A stretch of 64,000 nucleotides of DNA from Saccharibacillus sp. O23 (GCF_002205895.1 NZ_NJDE01000024.1:37712-101711); one strand, 5' to 3'; positions 52,987-63,243 are shown, counted from the first letter of the stretch. Notes: generated by a model from the letters alone, not told the origin. A program made the numbers and translations.

Positions 52987-55508
52987 CGGACAGCGTCGAA
53001 GCGGAGGTGCTGAAGGAAGACGGGGAAGCAGGGCTGCTTCGGCAGCAGGCGCCGCGGGAGCAGTTGGACGAGATCGATCGATTGTTCGCGGAAAAAGTAT
53101 TCGATCTGAACGGTCCGGTCGTGCATTTTCCGATTCGCCACCACAGTCCGGCCTGCTCCCGTCATCTGCTGAAGACGTTCGAAGCTTATCGGCCGGACAT
53201 CGTCTTGATCGAAGGACCGGAGAGCGGGACTCCGCTGATTCCCGTGTTGGCGGACGCGGCAACGCAGGCGCCGGTCAGCTTGTATTACGGCTTCGAGGAC
53301 GAGAACGGACGCGGAGCCTGCTATTACCCGCTGCTGGATTATTCGCCGGAATACGCGGCGATTCGGGCAGCGGCGGCGCGGGGAATTCCCGCGCGGTTTA
53401 TCGATCTGGACGTTCGCGGCCGGGCCGAAGCCGCCGAAGAAGGCGGCAAAGCGTCCGCGCAGGACGAGGCGCTGCTGGCCGGCTCGGCTTTTATCGGGCG
53501 GCTGTGCCGTTCCTCGGGCGCGCGCAGCTTCGACGAGCTGTGGGAGCGGGCTTTCGAAGTCGGCGGGCTGCGCCGGGAGACGCCGGAATTCGTGCGGAGC
53601 GTATTCGCGTACTGCACACTGTCGCGAATGACGTATTCGCCGGAGACGCTGCGAAGCGAAGGCGATCTGGACCGCGAAGCGCGCATGCGAGCGCATATCG
53701 CGGAGGCGCGGGCGCAATTCGGCCGGGTGCTGGTCGTGACCGGAGGATTCCATACCTACGGGCTGATCGTCGGCGAAGCCGAGTCCGGGCAAGCGGACTC
53801 GGAAGAACGTTCCGGAGCCGCATGCGGCCGCTCGGCCGGGTCGAGCGGTTCGCCCAGGCCGAGCCGCGAAGGCGGTCACGTTCGCAAATCGATCTATCCG
53901 ATGGTCTACACGTTCGAAGAAGCCGACCGGTTGAACGGTTACGCCAGCGGCATGCCGCATGTCGGCTATTACGACCGGGTCTGGACGCTGCTTCAAGGCG
54001 GCGAAGCCTCGCCTTACGAACGAGCCGGCCTGGAACTGCTGGCCCGGCTCGGGCGCGACCTGCGAAGCGAAGACGAAGCGGCTTCGACTTCCGACGGCAT
54101 CGAAGCGTTCGCGCTGCTGCAAGGACTTGCCGCGCTGCGCGGCAAAAGCCAAGGCGGAGCCTACGAATTGACGGACGCCGTGACGGCCGCTTTTATCAAA
54201 GGCGAGCGCACGCGGACTTCGGACAAGCCGCTGGAGAAGCTGCTGACGCTGATGACCGGCGACCGGATCGGCAGCGTGGCGCCGAACGAATTCGCCGTGC
54301 CGATCGTCGAGGATTTCAAGGCGCGGGCGGCGGCATGCCGCTTGAACCTTCGTTCGACGGGTCGTCATCGCCGCATCTTGGAACCTTACGCCAAGCCCGC
54401 GCATCGGGAAGCCAGCCGTCTGCTGCACTGCGCCGAATTCCTCGGTACGGAGTTCGCCCGCAAAGAATCCGGTCCGGATTGGGCCGCGCGCAAAGACATG
54501 AACCTCGTGCGGGAGATCTGGACGTATTCGTATTCGTCGCGCGTCGAAGCGCGCTTGATCGAAAATTCGATCTATGGCGGCACGGTAGCGGCGGCGGCCG
54601 AAGCGAAGCTCGTCGAGCAGTTGGACGCGGTGCCGGATCATCACAGCGGCGAAGCCGCGCGCAGGCTGCTTCAGGCGCTGACGATGGGACTGGAGAGTCT
54701 GGCGGCCCGATTGTTCGAACGGCTGGAGAACGCGCTGAGACGAGACGGATCGTTCTTGTCCTTGTGCGAGACGCTCGATGCGCTGGAGCGAATCTTGTCT
54801 CATCGCCGACTGCTCGGCGTCAAGGACGAAGTCCGATTGAACCGCCTCGCCGACGAAGCTTACGCCGCCGCCGTATCGCGGCTTCCGGGTCTGGGCGGAC
54901 TTCATCCCGACGACCAGCCGAAAGCGGTCGAAGGCTTGAAGCTGCTGCATATGCACGCGGCGGAACGGGGATCGCGCCGAGACTCGGGCGCGGACGAACA
55001 GTTCCGCGACCGTTTGGGCGAACTGTTGGCCATGCCGACTCTGGCGCCGCGGCTCGAAGGAGCGGCGATCGCCGTGCTTGTCCGCCTCGGCGAACGGGAA
55101 AGCGGCGAGATCGCGCGCCGGGCGCGCGCTTATCTGCTCGGCACGACGGATCAAGCGCTCAAGAGCGCCGAATATCTGCAAGGCGTATTCGCGCTCGCGC
55201 GAGACGCGCTGATGCAGGATGACGCTCTGATCGCGGATCTGAGCCTGCTGCTGGAGCGGCTTCCGCACGAAGAATTTCTGCGGCTGCTGCCGGAGCTGCG
55301 ATTGGCGTTCACGTTCTTCACGCCGCCGGAGACTTCGCGCATCGCGACGAAGGTCGCCGCGCTTCACGGCATTCCGGCGGCGCGACTGGAACTGCCCGCC
55401 GTCGACGAGCGGACGCTGCTCGCGGCGAAGCGGCTCGATCAAGCTATTCGAGAGGAGCTGGCGTCATGGAAACTGGAACCGGAGCCGAAGAGCGATTCCC
55501 GCGCTTGA
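52974..55508 (+). CDS. DUF5682 family protein (YehM-like)
   Basis: An 844-residue cytosolic protein. The N-terminal part has the DUF5682 marks VVHFPIRHHSPACSRHL, IVLIEGPESGTPLIPVLAD and VTGGFHTYGL, which together suggest an alpha/beta domain with clustered His and Glu residues, possibly a hydrolase-like fold. The C-terminal half is helical and Leu/Ala/Arg-rich. Start ATG 52974 follows AAGGAG and overlaps the MoxR gene by 13 bases; the next gene overlaps its end by 43 bases, so the three are translationally coupled. A Ser/Gly-rich insert lies near residues 265-300. No biochemical activity has been assigned to the family to my knowledge. Confidence 0.87.
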   Translation: MDRLTDSVEAEVLKEDGEAGLLRQQAPREQLDEIDRLFAEKVFDLNGPVVHFPIRHHSPACSRHLLKTFEAYRPDIVLIEGPESGTPLIPVLADAATQAPVSLYYGFEDENGRGACYYPLLDYSPEYAAIRAAAARGIPARFIDLDVRGRAEAAEEGGKASAQDEALLAGSAFIGRLCRSSGARSFDELWERAFEVGGLRRETPEFVRSVFAYCTLSRMTYSPETLRSEGDLDREARMRAHIAEARAQFGRVLVVTGGFHTYGLIVGEAESGQADSEERSGAACGRSAGSSGSPRPSREGGHVRKSIYPMVYTFEEADRLNGYASGMPHVGYYDRVWTLLQGGEASPYERAGLELLARLGRDLRSEDEAASTSDGIEAFALLQGLAALRGKSQGGAYELTDAVTAAFIKGERTRTSDKPLEKLLTLMTGDRIGSVAPNEFAVPIVEDFKARAAACRLNLRSTGRHRRILEPYAKPAHREASRLLHCAEFLGTEFARKESGPDWAARKDMNLVREIWTYSYSSRVEARLIENSIYGGTVAAAAEAKLVEQLDAVPDHHSGEAARRLLQALTMGLESLAARLFERLENALRRDGSFLSLCETLDALERILSHRRLLGVKDEVRLNRLADEAYAAAVSRLPGLGGLHPDDQPKAVEGLKLLHMHAAERGSRRDSGADEQFRDRLGELLAMPTLAPRLEGAAIAVLVRLGERESGEIARRARAYLLGTTDQALKSAEYLQGVFALARDALMQDDALIADLSLLLERLPHEEFLRLLPELRLAFTFFTPPETSRIATKVAALHGIPAARLELPAVDERTLLAAKRLDQAIREELASWKLEPEPKSDSRA

Positions 55509-56686
55509 ACGCGGACGGAAGCGAGCGCGTCGAAGCCGTTCCCGCCGCCGGGAGCATGAGCCCCGAGACCCTGAACCGCTGGCGGCTGCTGCTCGGCCCT
55601 TCGGCCGACGAGCCGCTGTCCGAGACGCGGGCGTATTCGCCGGAAGACTTCGTTTACGGAGAGATCGACGAACTGCTCGGTTATTTGTACGACCGCGAAT
55701 TCGGCGAAGAACAAGGCTATCGGCGCAAGCAGGCAGGGCGAGGAAGCTCGCAGTTGACCGTGCCGGGCTGGCTCGGCCGGGTGCGCAAGCTTTTTCCGCG
55801 GGAGACGGTGGAGATTCTGGAGAAGCAGGCGCTGGACCGCTACGGCATCAGCGAACTGCTGACGGACAAAGCGGTGCTGGAATCGCTGGAGCCCAACATG
55901 AATCTGCTCAAGAACATTTTGCAGTTCAAAGGCCGGATGAAAGGCGAAGTGTTATCCAGCGCCAAAGCGATCGTGCGGCAGGTCGTCGACGAGCTGCGCC
56001 GCAAGCTCGAAGCCGATACGCGCGCCAGCCTGTCGGGCAAACGGAACCGCTACGAAGCGGGCCGGGTGCGTTCGCTTCGGAATCTGAACATGAAGAAAAC
56101 GATCGTCCGGAATCTCAAAAACTACGACCGCGAGAAGCGGCGCTTCGTCGTGGATCGGCTGCATTTCGACGGGCGCGTTCAGCCGTATAACCGCTGGCAT
56201 GTCGTGATCGCGGTCGACGAGAGCGGCAGCATGCTGGATTCGGTGATCTACAGTTCGGTCATGGCCAGCATTTTTTACCGATTGAATTCGCTCAAGACCA
56301 GCTTGTTCGTGTTCGATACCGAGGTCGTGGACCTGAGCGGCCGGCTGGAAGATCCGGTCGACGTGCTGATGAGCGTGCAGCTCGGCGGCGGCACGCATAT
56401 CGCCAAAGCGCTGCGTTACGGGGAGACCCTGATCGAGAACCCCGGACGAACCCTGTTCATTCTGGTCAGCGACCTCGTCGAAGGCTATCCGGCTTCCCAT
56501 ATGTACCGCGCGGGCAAAGACATCCTCGACGCGGGCGCGCGGCTGCTCGTGCTGACGGCGCTCGACTTCGAAGGCCATGCCGCCTACGACGAACATGCGG
56601 CGCGCACGTTCGCGGATATGGGCGCCGAAGTCGCCGCGATCACGCCGGACGCGCTGGCGGAATGGATCGGACGCATCGTGAATTGA
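55466..56686 (+). CDS. VWA-domain protein (YehP-like)
   Basis: A 406-residue protein. The C-terminal 190 residues are a von Willebrand A domain with the metal-binding MIDAS motif DESGSM near residue 250, the GGGTHIAKAL loop carrying the MIDAS Thr, and VSDLVEGYP supplying the third Asp. The N-terminal 220 residues are helical and basic, of the CoxE-like kind. MoxR-VWA pairs are known to work as chaperone-like machines in which the ATPase remodels the VWA protein or its cargo. Its start lies 43 bases inside the DUF5682 gene. Confidence 0.9.
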   Translation: METGTGAEERFPRLNADGSERVEAVPAAGSMSPETLNRWRLLLGPSADEPLSETRAYSPEDFVYGEIDELLGYLYDREFGEEQGYRRKQAGRGSSQLTVPGWLGRVRKLFPRETVEILEKQALDRYGISELLTDKAVLESLEPNMNLLKNILQFKGRMKGEVLSSAKAIVRQVVDELRRKLEADTRASLSGKRNRYEAGRVRSLRNLNMKKTIVRNLKNYDREKRRFVVDRLHFDGRVQPYNRWHVVIAVDESGSMLDSVIYSSVMASIFYRLNSLKTSLFVFDTEVVDLSGRLEDPVDVLMSVQLGGGTHIAKALRYGETLIENPGRTLFILVSDLVEGYPASHMYRAGKDILDAGARLLVLTALDFEGHAAYDEHAARTFADMGAEVAAITPDALAEWIGRIVN

Positions 56687-56718
56687 TTAGGGTGACCTTA
56701 AACTAAGGAGGCGTACTT

Positions 56719-59700
56719 ATGACACTGAATCATCAGACGATAGACCCTTTGGTCGAAAAATTCGCCAAAGCCTGCTCCGACGACTACTCGCTTGCGGTCG
56801 ACCGCCGGGATTCGATTATCGCATACGTGAGCGGAGCGACGGAAGAATTCCCCGATCTGCTGCCGGGTTCGAACTACTACTTGTACCGCACGATATCCGC
56901 GCTCGACAAGTTGGGCCGTCAAACGGACCGGGACGTTTTTTACCGGGCGGCGGCCGTGATTCTGCGCACCAAAGGCAATCGGGGCTACGACTATCAGGAT
57001 CAGAATCTGTACCGGATCTGCATGGGCGAAGAATGGAGCGGCATCAACTTGAGTTCCCGCCGGGTACGGAATATCGAAGAGCGTTTATCCGAAACGACGA
57101 AGCGTCTGGAGCTGCTGCATAAATACGCGGGCGCGGAAATCGTGCATAAAATGTTTTTGTCGCAGCTCGGCTTGGATCGCGGCGCCGGCAAAAACGCGGC
57201 GACCCCGGAGATCGACGCGGATACGCTGCTGCGGCTGAAGCTGTACGCGGCGATCGATCCGGAATTCGCGCGCGAAACGCTGTCCAAGATCGCTCCTGCG
57301 CTTCAAGCGCTCGCGGCCGAAGATGCGGATACGCTGCGGCGGGAACTGCTGAAAGCGATCGAGCCGCTGGTCATTCGGCAGCTTCCGCTCAAAGATACGC
57401 TGACGCAGCTTGATTTGGCCCCGGAGTATGTGGAGGCCCGGCGCGAAGAAGTGAAAGCCCGTCTGTTCCCGGATTCGGAGCTCGATCCCCAAAAGCCGCT
57501 TCGAAGAGAGCAGCAAGGCGTCGTTCTGCGTCAACTGCGCTGCGCGTTCTATTACCGGGTCCTGCTGAACGGCGGCAAAGAAGGCTTATTGGAATCTTCG
57601 GCGGATCTCGATAAAACGATACTCGATCTGCTGCGCGACGTGCACGAGATCCTGCCGCTGGAAGTGCGGGAAGAACTGCTGATGACGGAACACGGCGGGA
57701 AAGACCCGGATCTGATCTTGGAAGGCATCGTGCGCACGAACGAGCCGTTCGCGTTGATCACGACGTTGTCGCGCGAAATCGACGGGTACATGCCGGTGTG
57801 GAACATGCTGCGCGGCGAGCTGCTCAAAGACGCTCGGCAGGCCCGACGATTGTTTGCCATCCTGCGCCGTCCGATGCTCAAAGCTTACGTCTACCGCGTG
57901 CTGTCGGATGCCGGCATGCCGCCGGAGAGCGAAGGCGGCATCGAAGCGCTGGTGCTGGAGACGCTGTCGGACAAACTGCACGGCAACATTCTCGGCCAGA
58001 GTTTGGCGAAGGTGTTGGCGGGCGAACTGTCGATGGAAGCTTATCTCAAACATAAACCTTCGCATGATTGGGATCAGGTGCAGGGCAACAGCAACCGCCG
58101 GCGCAATCTGCTGATCGCCGTGACCTTTTTGCCGGAAGATTCGGATCTCTATGCCGAATTCGTAAAGGTGGCGGGACATCCGGAAGTCGGAACGGCGGCG
58201 TTCCTGTCGTATCTGTATCAATCGCCGGTGTTCGACGGAGAGAAGCTGCTGGAGCGGGTCGAAGCCGATCCCGACATGGACGGCGACCGTCTGCTGCTGC
58301 GCATGCTGCTGATGAACGGACTGAATCGGTATTATTACGCCCGCGTGCCGGAAGAAGAATTGCGGAGCATCATCCGGCACCGCGTGGAGCGGTCGCTCGG
58401 TTTCTATAACGAGCTGCAGGGCGATGTCCGGCAGATCGTGCTCGAGACGGCGCTCGAAGCGGCGGAGAACGAAGATACGCTGATCGAAGCGCTGCGTACG
58501 GGCTTGGGCGATTCGTCCAAGCGCAACCGCGAGATCGCCCTTGGCGAGCTGCTTCGCCGGCCCGACAAAGACTTGTACGTCAAATTGTATCTGGGCGAGA
58601 AAAAAGCAGGCGTGCGCGAAGCGGTGATCGACTTGCTGCGCGGCATCGAAGGCGAAGGCGAAGGCGAAGCGTACGCGGAACTGATCGCCAAAGAAAAGTC
58701 CGCCGCGCTCAAAGCCCGTCTTCAAGCGCTGTCGGATACGCTCGGCAAGCCGGCGGAATTCGCCCATGCGGCTTTGGCCGAACATGTCGACGCGAAGAAG
58801 CTGTCGCGCTTGTCTTGGCTGTCGGCGGATCGAATGCCGGACTTGTACGGCCGCGACGGACACAAGCTGGACGAGCGCATCAAGACTTACGTATGGAGCG
58901 AGTCGGTGGACTTCGCGTCGGAACCGAATCCGCGCTTGAACGAAGTGGCGGAATACGCGGACGAGCAGTCGCTCGCGAACTTCGCCGAGGAAACGCTGCA
59001 GGCATGGATCGACGCTCAAGCCCCCGCCAAAGAAAAATGGGTGCTGCCGCTCGCGGCGCGGTTCGGCGGCCGTCCGGTGATCGACCTGCTGGGCCGTCAG
59101 ATCCGGGAATGGGCGGATAACAGCCGGGGCGCGATCGCCGCGGACGCAGTGCGCGCGCTGGCGTTCATGAACGACACGGCTGCGCTGATGACCATCGACA
59201 AATTGGGCCGCGCGATCAAGAACCGTCAAGTCAGGGGAGCGGCGGAAGAAGCGTTGGAATTGGCGGCCGAGAATCAAGGCTTGACCAAAGAACAATTGGC
59301 CGACCGTCTGGTGACCGCGCTGGGATTCGACGAAAACGGCGAACTGCGATTGAGCTACGGCGAACGTTCGTTCACGGTCAAAGTGAGCGGGGATTTGCAG
59401 CTGTCCGCCGTGAACGACGAGACGGGCAAAGCGGTCAAAAGCCTGCCCGCGCCGGGTCAGAAAGACGACGCGGAGCTGGCGGCGCAGTCGAAAGCGCGTT
59501 TTGCGCAGCTCAAAAAAGATCTCAAAACGATGGTCGGCATCCAGTCGCAGCGCCTCGAAGAATCGCTGTCGAAGCGTCGGCTGTGGAGCGCGGACGAGTG
59601 GACGAGCCTGTTCGTGGACAACGTGATCATGCGCCGGTTCGCCGTCGGCTTGATCTGGGGCGTATACGAAGGAACGGGCGAAGACGCGGCGATCGCGTCG

Positions 59701-60255
59701 ACGTTCCGGTATATGGAAGACGGCACGTTCAACACGGTGGACGAAGACGAATACGAGCTGCCGGAAGACGCGAAGATCGGTCTGGTCCATCCGCTCGAGC
59801 TGGACAAAGAGACGCTGGAAGCTTGGAAAACGCAGCTTGAAGACTACGAAATCGCGCAGCCGTTCGTTCAATTGAACCGTCCGGCTTATCTTCCGACGGA
59901 AGACGATCTGGAGCTTCGGGCGTATACCCGCCTGCCGGAAGGCGAATATTCGCCGACCGGGTTCCCGAAAGCGTTGGAGAAATACGGCTGGGTCAAAGGA
60001 CGGGCGCAGGACGGCGGCTTCTATAACGAGCTGTTCAAGATGTACGGCGATCTGATCGCCCGCCTGACGTTCAGCGGGACAAGCATCGCTTATTACGAAG
60101 GCATGGACGACGTGACGCTCGAGGAGCTCGAATTCTTCGCCAACAAAGGCGACGATTATTATTACGTTTCGGCCAGCGGCCATCCGATGAAAAACGTGCC
60201 GGAACGCGTATTCAGCGAAACGGTCTACGATATTCTGCGGGCCAGCGGACAATAA
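56719..60255 (+). CDS. DUF4132 family protein (MolR/YehI-like)
   Basis: A very large cytosolic protein of 1178 residues. Most of it (about 1-960) is helical, HEAT/ARM-like solenoid with repeats such as NREIALGELLRRPDKDLYV and KNRQVRGAAEEALELA. The last 200 residues have the DUF4132 signature: LWSADEWTSLFVDN, RRFAVGLIWGVYEG, DAKIGLVHPLELD and QPFVQLNRPAYLP. E. coli relatives are YehI and the molybdate-regulator-named MolR, whose activity is not known. It begins 32 bases after the VWA gene with AAGGAGG upstream, and ends before an inverted-repeat terminator. Confidence 0.85.
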   Translation: MTLNHQTIDPLVEKFAKACSDDYSLAVDRRDSIIAYVSGATEEFPDLLPGSNYYLYRTISALDKLGRQTDRDVFYRAAAVILRTKGNRGYDYQDQNLYRICMGEEWSGINLSSRRVRNIEERLSETTKRLELLHKYAGAEIVHKMFLSQLGLDRGAGKNAATPEIDADTLLRLKLYAAIDPEFARETLSKIAPALQALAAEDADTLRRELLKAIEPLVIRQLPLKDTLTQLDLAPEYVEARREEVKARLFPDSELDPQKPLRREQQGVVLRQLRCAFYYRVLLNGGKEGLLESSADLDKTILDLLRDVHEILPLEVREELLMTEHGGKDPDLILEGIVRTNEPFALITTLSREIDGYMPVWNMLRGELLKDARQARRLFAILRRPMLKAYVYRVLSDAGMPPESEGGIEALVLETLSDKLHGNILGQSLAKVLAGELSMEAYLKHKPSHDWDQVQGNSNRRRNLLIAVTFLPEDSDLYAEFVKVAGHPEVGTAAFLSYLYQSPVFDGEKLLERVEADPDMDGDRLLLRMLLMNGLNRYYYARVPEEELRSIIRHRVERSLGFYNELQGDVRQIVLETALEAAENEDTLIEALRTGLGDSSKRNREIALGELLRRPDKDLYVKLYLGEKKAGVREAVIDLLRGIEGEGEGEAYAELIAKEKSAALKARLQALSDTLGKPAEFAHAALAEHVDAKKLSRLSWLSADRMPDLYGRDGHKLDERIKTYVWSESVDFASEPNPRLNEVAEYADEQSLANFAEETLQAWIDAQAPAKEKWVLPLAARFGGRPVIDLLGRQIREWADNSRGAIAADAVRALAFMNDTAALMTIDKLGRAIKNRQVRGAAEEALELAAENQGLTKEQLADRLVTALGFDENGELRLSYGERSFTVKVSGDLQLSAVNDETGKAVKSLPAPGQKDDAELAAQSKARFAQLKKDLKTMVGIQSQRLEESLSKRRLWSADEWTSLFVDNVIMRRFAVGLIWGVYEGTGEDAAIASTFRYMEDGTFNTVDEDEYELPEDAKIGLVHPLELDKETLEAWKTQLEDYEIAQPFVQLNRPAYLPTEDDLELRAYTRLPEGEYSPTGFPKALEKYGWVKGRAQDGGFYNELFKMYGDLIARLTFSGTSIAYYEGMDDVTLEELEFFANKGDDYYYVSASGHPMKNVPERVFSETVYDILRASGQ

Positions 60256-60323
60256 CGGCAAAACGCGGGTTTCTGCGGGTGCGGGACTTCTTAGGCCGTA
60301 TCGTCGAATAAGCGGCTCTAGGC

Positions 60324-60360
60324 AGCAAGAAAACGCGGATTTCGTCCGCGTTTTCTTGCT
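60324..60360 (+). terminator. Inverted-repeat terminator after the DUF4132 gene
   Basis: Perfect 16-bp arms starting AGCAAGAAAACGCGG with loop TTTCG. The T-rich part is inside the right arm (TTTTCTT) and not after it, so termination may be partial. It divides the cluster into two transcription units. Confidence 0.6.
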
Positions 60361-60450
60361 GATCCAGCAGCGAAGCGGCTTCGCGCGCGCCAATCGCCTA
60401 TATATAAAACCGACCCGCAAAGCTTACGCGCCTATTGGAGGACGACGATC

Positions 60451-61047
60451 ATGACACCGGAATCGGAAAAGAAGCGGCATACGGATCGGGCCGCGAACGA
60501 AGAAAAGCGAGTGTTGTTTTTTCACGAGGACGATTATGCGATGTTGGAGCTGATTCCGACGAAGCGGAAAGAAGCGATCGAAGCGGAAATGGAGCAGATC
60601 CGGGCCTTCGGAGACGAACATCGCACGGAAGGCGGCTACACGGATCTCTACGTGCGGCAAAGCGATCCTCGGGAACTGGACGGACTGCGGATTCAGCTGG
60701 CGGAAATCGAGGAAGCCGTTTCTTCGTTCGCGTATCCTTACGATCAAGTCATCACGGGATACGGCTCTTCGTACCGCGTGGAATGCGAAGGGATTCGGGC
60801 ATTCGGACCCAACGAAGAAACGGTGCTGCTGTGCGAATACGAAGACGGTTTGATCCGTAAAGCATGGATGCTGCTGGATATCGGCGATCGCGCTCAATAC
60901 GACTGGGCATCGAAACTGCTGCTGACCCTCGCGCGAATCGCTCCGTTGATGTTGGCCGATCTGACTTGGGGCATCAACGTGGATCTGCGCGACGAAGAAG
61001 CGGTAAAACGTTATCTGGATGAATATCTGGAAGAAGACGAGGCGTAG
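60451..61047 (+). CDS. Unknown cytosolic protein within the MoxR/SWIM cluster
   Basis: A 198-residue acidic protein without signal peptide or membrane helix. There is a charged N-terminal third (YAMLELIPTKRKEAIEAEM), a mixed centre with SSFAYPYDQVITGYGSS, and a C-terminal helix ending EEDEA. I do not recognise a family. TTGGAGG lies 11 bases before the ATG. The spacing of 35 bases to the SWIM gene makes co-transcription likely, so it may be an accessory part of that module; its counterpart by position in E. coli would be near YehK, but I cannot show similarity. Confidence 0.7.
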   Translation: MTPESEKKRHTDRAANEEKRVLFFHEDDYAMLELIPTKRKEAIEAEMEQIRAFGDEHRTEGGYTDLYVRQSDPRELDGLRIQLAEIEEAVSSFAYPYDQVITGYGSSYRVECEGIRAFGPNEETVLLCEYEDGLIRKAWMLLDIGDRAQYDWASKLLLTLARIAPLMLADLTWGINVDLRDEEAVKRYLDEYLEEDEA

Positions 61048-61082
61048 CGGAGATCGCGCCCGAATAAAGAGGTGAATCGATC

Positions 61083-62855
61083 TTGAACGAGGGAATGGAG
61101 CTGCGTTTTCGCCGATTGACGGCGATCTGCACGGAAGATTATCTGATTCGTTACGCGAACAAAGGATTGTACAATCGAGCGCTCAAAGAGATCGAAAAAG
61201 GCGCGACGGCGCAGTACGCGTTCGAAGCGGACGAGGTGACCTGCACGCTCGGCGACGGTACGGTCTGCACGTTGACCGATTCGATCGAACGTTTCGCGTG
61301 TACTTGTCCGTCCGACAAGATCTGCAAACATGTGCTGATCGCGATTCTGTATTATGCCCGGCAGGCTGGCGGTGCCGAGACGGAGTCGCATCCGGAGGAC
61401 GAAGCGAAGCCCGGACCGGCGGACTCGTCAATCGCGGAAAGCGGCAGCGAAACGGGAACCGGCGCAAAAAACGAAACGTCCGGCGAAGCGGATCGAGCCG
61501 GATCGGACGGACTGCCCAAGCCGGATTTCGGCTGGTTGTCGGAGCGGCCTATTCGCGAACTCGTCGCTCCGTTCGCCGCTTCCAAAGTCGAGGAAGCGGC
61601 GTTCCGCCTGCGCTATCGCGAAGAATTGACCGTCAGCGAAGGTTCGCTGCTGGTCGTGCGGATGAACCGCTCCGGCGTGGAAGTGGCGTTCACGGACGCG
61701 GCGGACGTGTCCCGCGCGCTCTGCGCGGTGCCGGGAGCGGACGGCGAGATGTATAAGCTGGAAGCCCTGCTGCGTTATCGCGCGAGTCTCGGACTGCGCG
61801 ACGAAGACGCGTTGGCCGGGCAGCTCTCGCCGGTCTCCGCGCCGCCGGAACTGCTGCGCGAATTCCGCGGCAGCATCGAAGCGCTGCTCGGCGGCGGATT
61901 GGCCCGGCTGCCGCGCAGCTTCGCCGCGCGGTTCGAACTGCTGGCGATCGCCGCGCGCAGCGGCGGGCTGCCGAATCTGGAGCGCGAGGCGCGCGGGATC
62001 CACGGCGAACTGGAATCGTTCTTCGCGCGGCATGTGCGCTTCTCCGTACGCGCGCTGCTCGGGCGGCTGAGCCGGGCCGCCCTGATGATCGAGGCGCTGG
62101 AACGGGACATCGGGCCCGCGCGCAAAGCGCAGTTGGCCGGCCGGTTCCGCAGCCGGTATTATACGGTTCCTCGGCTGGACCTCTACGGCCTCGGCGCGGA
62201 GCCGTGGGAAACGAGATCCGGCTATCGCGGGATCACCTATTATTTCTGCTGCGCCGAAGACGGCGGCGTCTATACGTATACGCAGGCGCGGCCCGCTTAT
62301 TATGAAGGCGCGGAATTCGATTATGCGCGGCATTACCGCGAGCGCACGCCGTGGAAGCCGGATCTGACGCTGCGCACCGCAGGCGCTTCGATGCTGTCGA
62401 TGCGCTCCGCGAAGGTCAGCGACGAAGGCCGGCTGTCTTCCGGCGGATCGCCGGCCGTAACCGTGCCGGAACGCCCGCCGGTCGAGGCTTTCGATTTCGG
62501 ATCGCTGCTCGTAGGCAGCTTCGCCGAATTGGACGCCGCAGGCGGTGAAATCCGCTTGTTCGGCGGCCGTCCGCGCCGATTGGCTCTGATCCGGGCGGCG
62601 GCGATCGAAAGCTGCCGGTACGATTCCGGCGATCAGGCGCTCAAGCTGCTTGCCGTCGATGCGGCCGGCGAACGGCTTGAATTCATCGTGCCGTATCACG
62701 CCGATTGGAGCACCGCGATCACCCGGCTGGAATCGGGCCGCGGCCTGCCCGGCGACGGCGAATTCTACGTATTCGCGTCCGTCGAGCCGAGCGGCGTGTA
62801 TCCGATCAGCTTTTTGCAGGGCAACGGACAGGTGAGCTTGAAGCTCGATCTGTAG
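61083..62855 (+). CDS. SWIM zinc-finger protein (YehQ-like)
   Basis: A 590-residue protein with a SWIM zinc finger near residues 72-88 (FACTCPSDKICKHVLIAIL: CxC then CxH). SWIM fingers bind DNA or proteins, as in MULE transposases and RAD51-linked factors. A low-complexity Glu/Ser/Gly linker (about 95-145) leads to a 440-residue region with no motif I know except repeated Arg/Leu helices and a late beta-rich part. The TTG at 61083 is chosen because AAGAGGTG is 9 bases upstream; ATG 61095 is the alternative. It completes the MoxR-DUF5682-VWA-DUF4132-SWIM set. Confidence 0.85.
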   Translation: MNEGMELRFRRLTAICTEDYLIRYANKGLYNRALKEIEKGATAQYAFEADEVTCTLGDGTVCTLTDSIERFACTCPSDKICKHVLIAILYYARQAGGAETESHPEDEAKPGPADSSIAESGSETGTGAKNETSGEADRAGSDGLPKPDFGWLSERPIRELVAPFAASKVEEAAFRLRYREELTVSEGSLLVVRMNRSGVEVAFTDAADVSRALCAVPGADGEMYKLEALLRYRASLGLRDEDALAGQLSPVSAPPELLREFRGSIEALLGGGLARLPRSFAARFELLAIAARSGGLPNLEREARGIHGELESFFARHVRFSVRALLGRLSRAALMIEALERDIGPARKAQLAGRFRSRYYTVPRLDLYGLGAEPWETRSGYRGITYYFCCAEDGGVYTYTQARPAYYEGAEFDYARHYRERTPWKPDLTLRTAGASMLSMRSAKVSDEGRLSSGGSPAVTVPERPPVEAFDFGSLLVGSFAELDAAGGEIRLFGGRPRRLALIRAAAIESCRYDSGDQALKLLAVDAAGERLEFIVPYHADWSTAITRLESGRGLPGDGEFYVFASVEPSGVYPISFLQGNGQVSLKLDL

Positions 62856-62987
62856 ACGGAGCCGTGTCGCGGCCGATGACGAGAAAAGAAGCGTAACGGA
62901 GCGGAGCGTCTTAGGGCGTGTCTGCCAAACTGCCGAAGTACAGCTTAAGCTCCCAAAGAGCGGCACCGGATCGCAAACTTGCAGGAC

Positions 62988-63173
62988 ATGTTGACGGTTC
63001 GTCAACAAATCATGTCTTTGTAGACGACTTGAAAAGAAATGTTGACGTTTAGTCAGCATTTTATGAGAGATAAGGCATAATCATGAGAAAAATGCTCAAA
63101 ATGCTGACTTTTCGTCAACATTCGCGCGTATATTTGGTTTTTGCGCTCAAAATGTTGACTTTCGGTCAGCATT
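62988..63173. repeat. Array of four 23-bp palindromic repeats (AATGTTGAC...GTCAACATT)
   Basis: Units start at 62988, 63038, 63100 and 63151, with spacings of 50, 62 and 51 bp. Each is a dyad of the form AATGYTGAC-NNNNN-GTCARCATT; the third and fourth are also preceded by GCTCAAA. The rest of the gap 62856-63243 shows no coding frame or RNA motif. The layout closely copies the array at 8823-9016, although the unit sequence differs. Unit length and spacing are unlike a CRISPR. Confidence 0.68.
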
Positions 63174-63243
63174 CGGCAGTTGAGGCGATGAAAGAGCGGG
63201 TCGCGAAACGGACATGAACACATAGCCGGAAGGAGGAGAGCGG

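Noticed and set aside
62988..63173. CRISPR array
   Set aside because: Only four units, each itself palindromic and divergent, with spacings of 27-39 bases between units and no cas genes.
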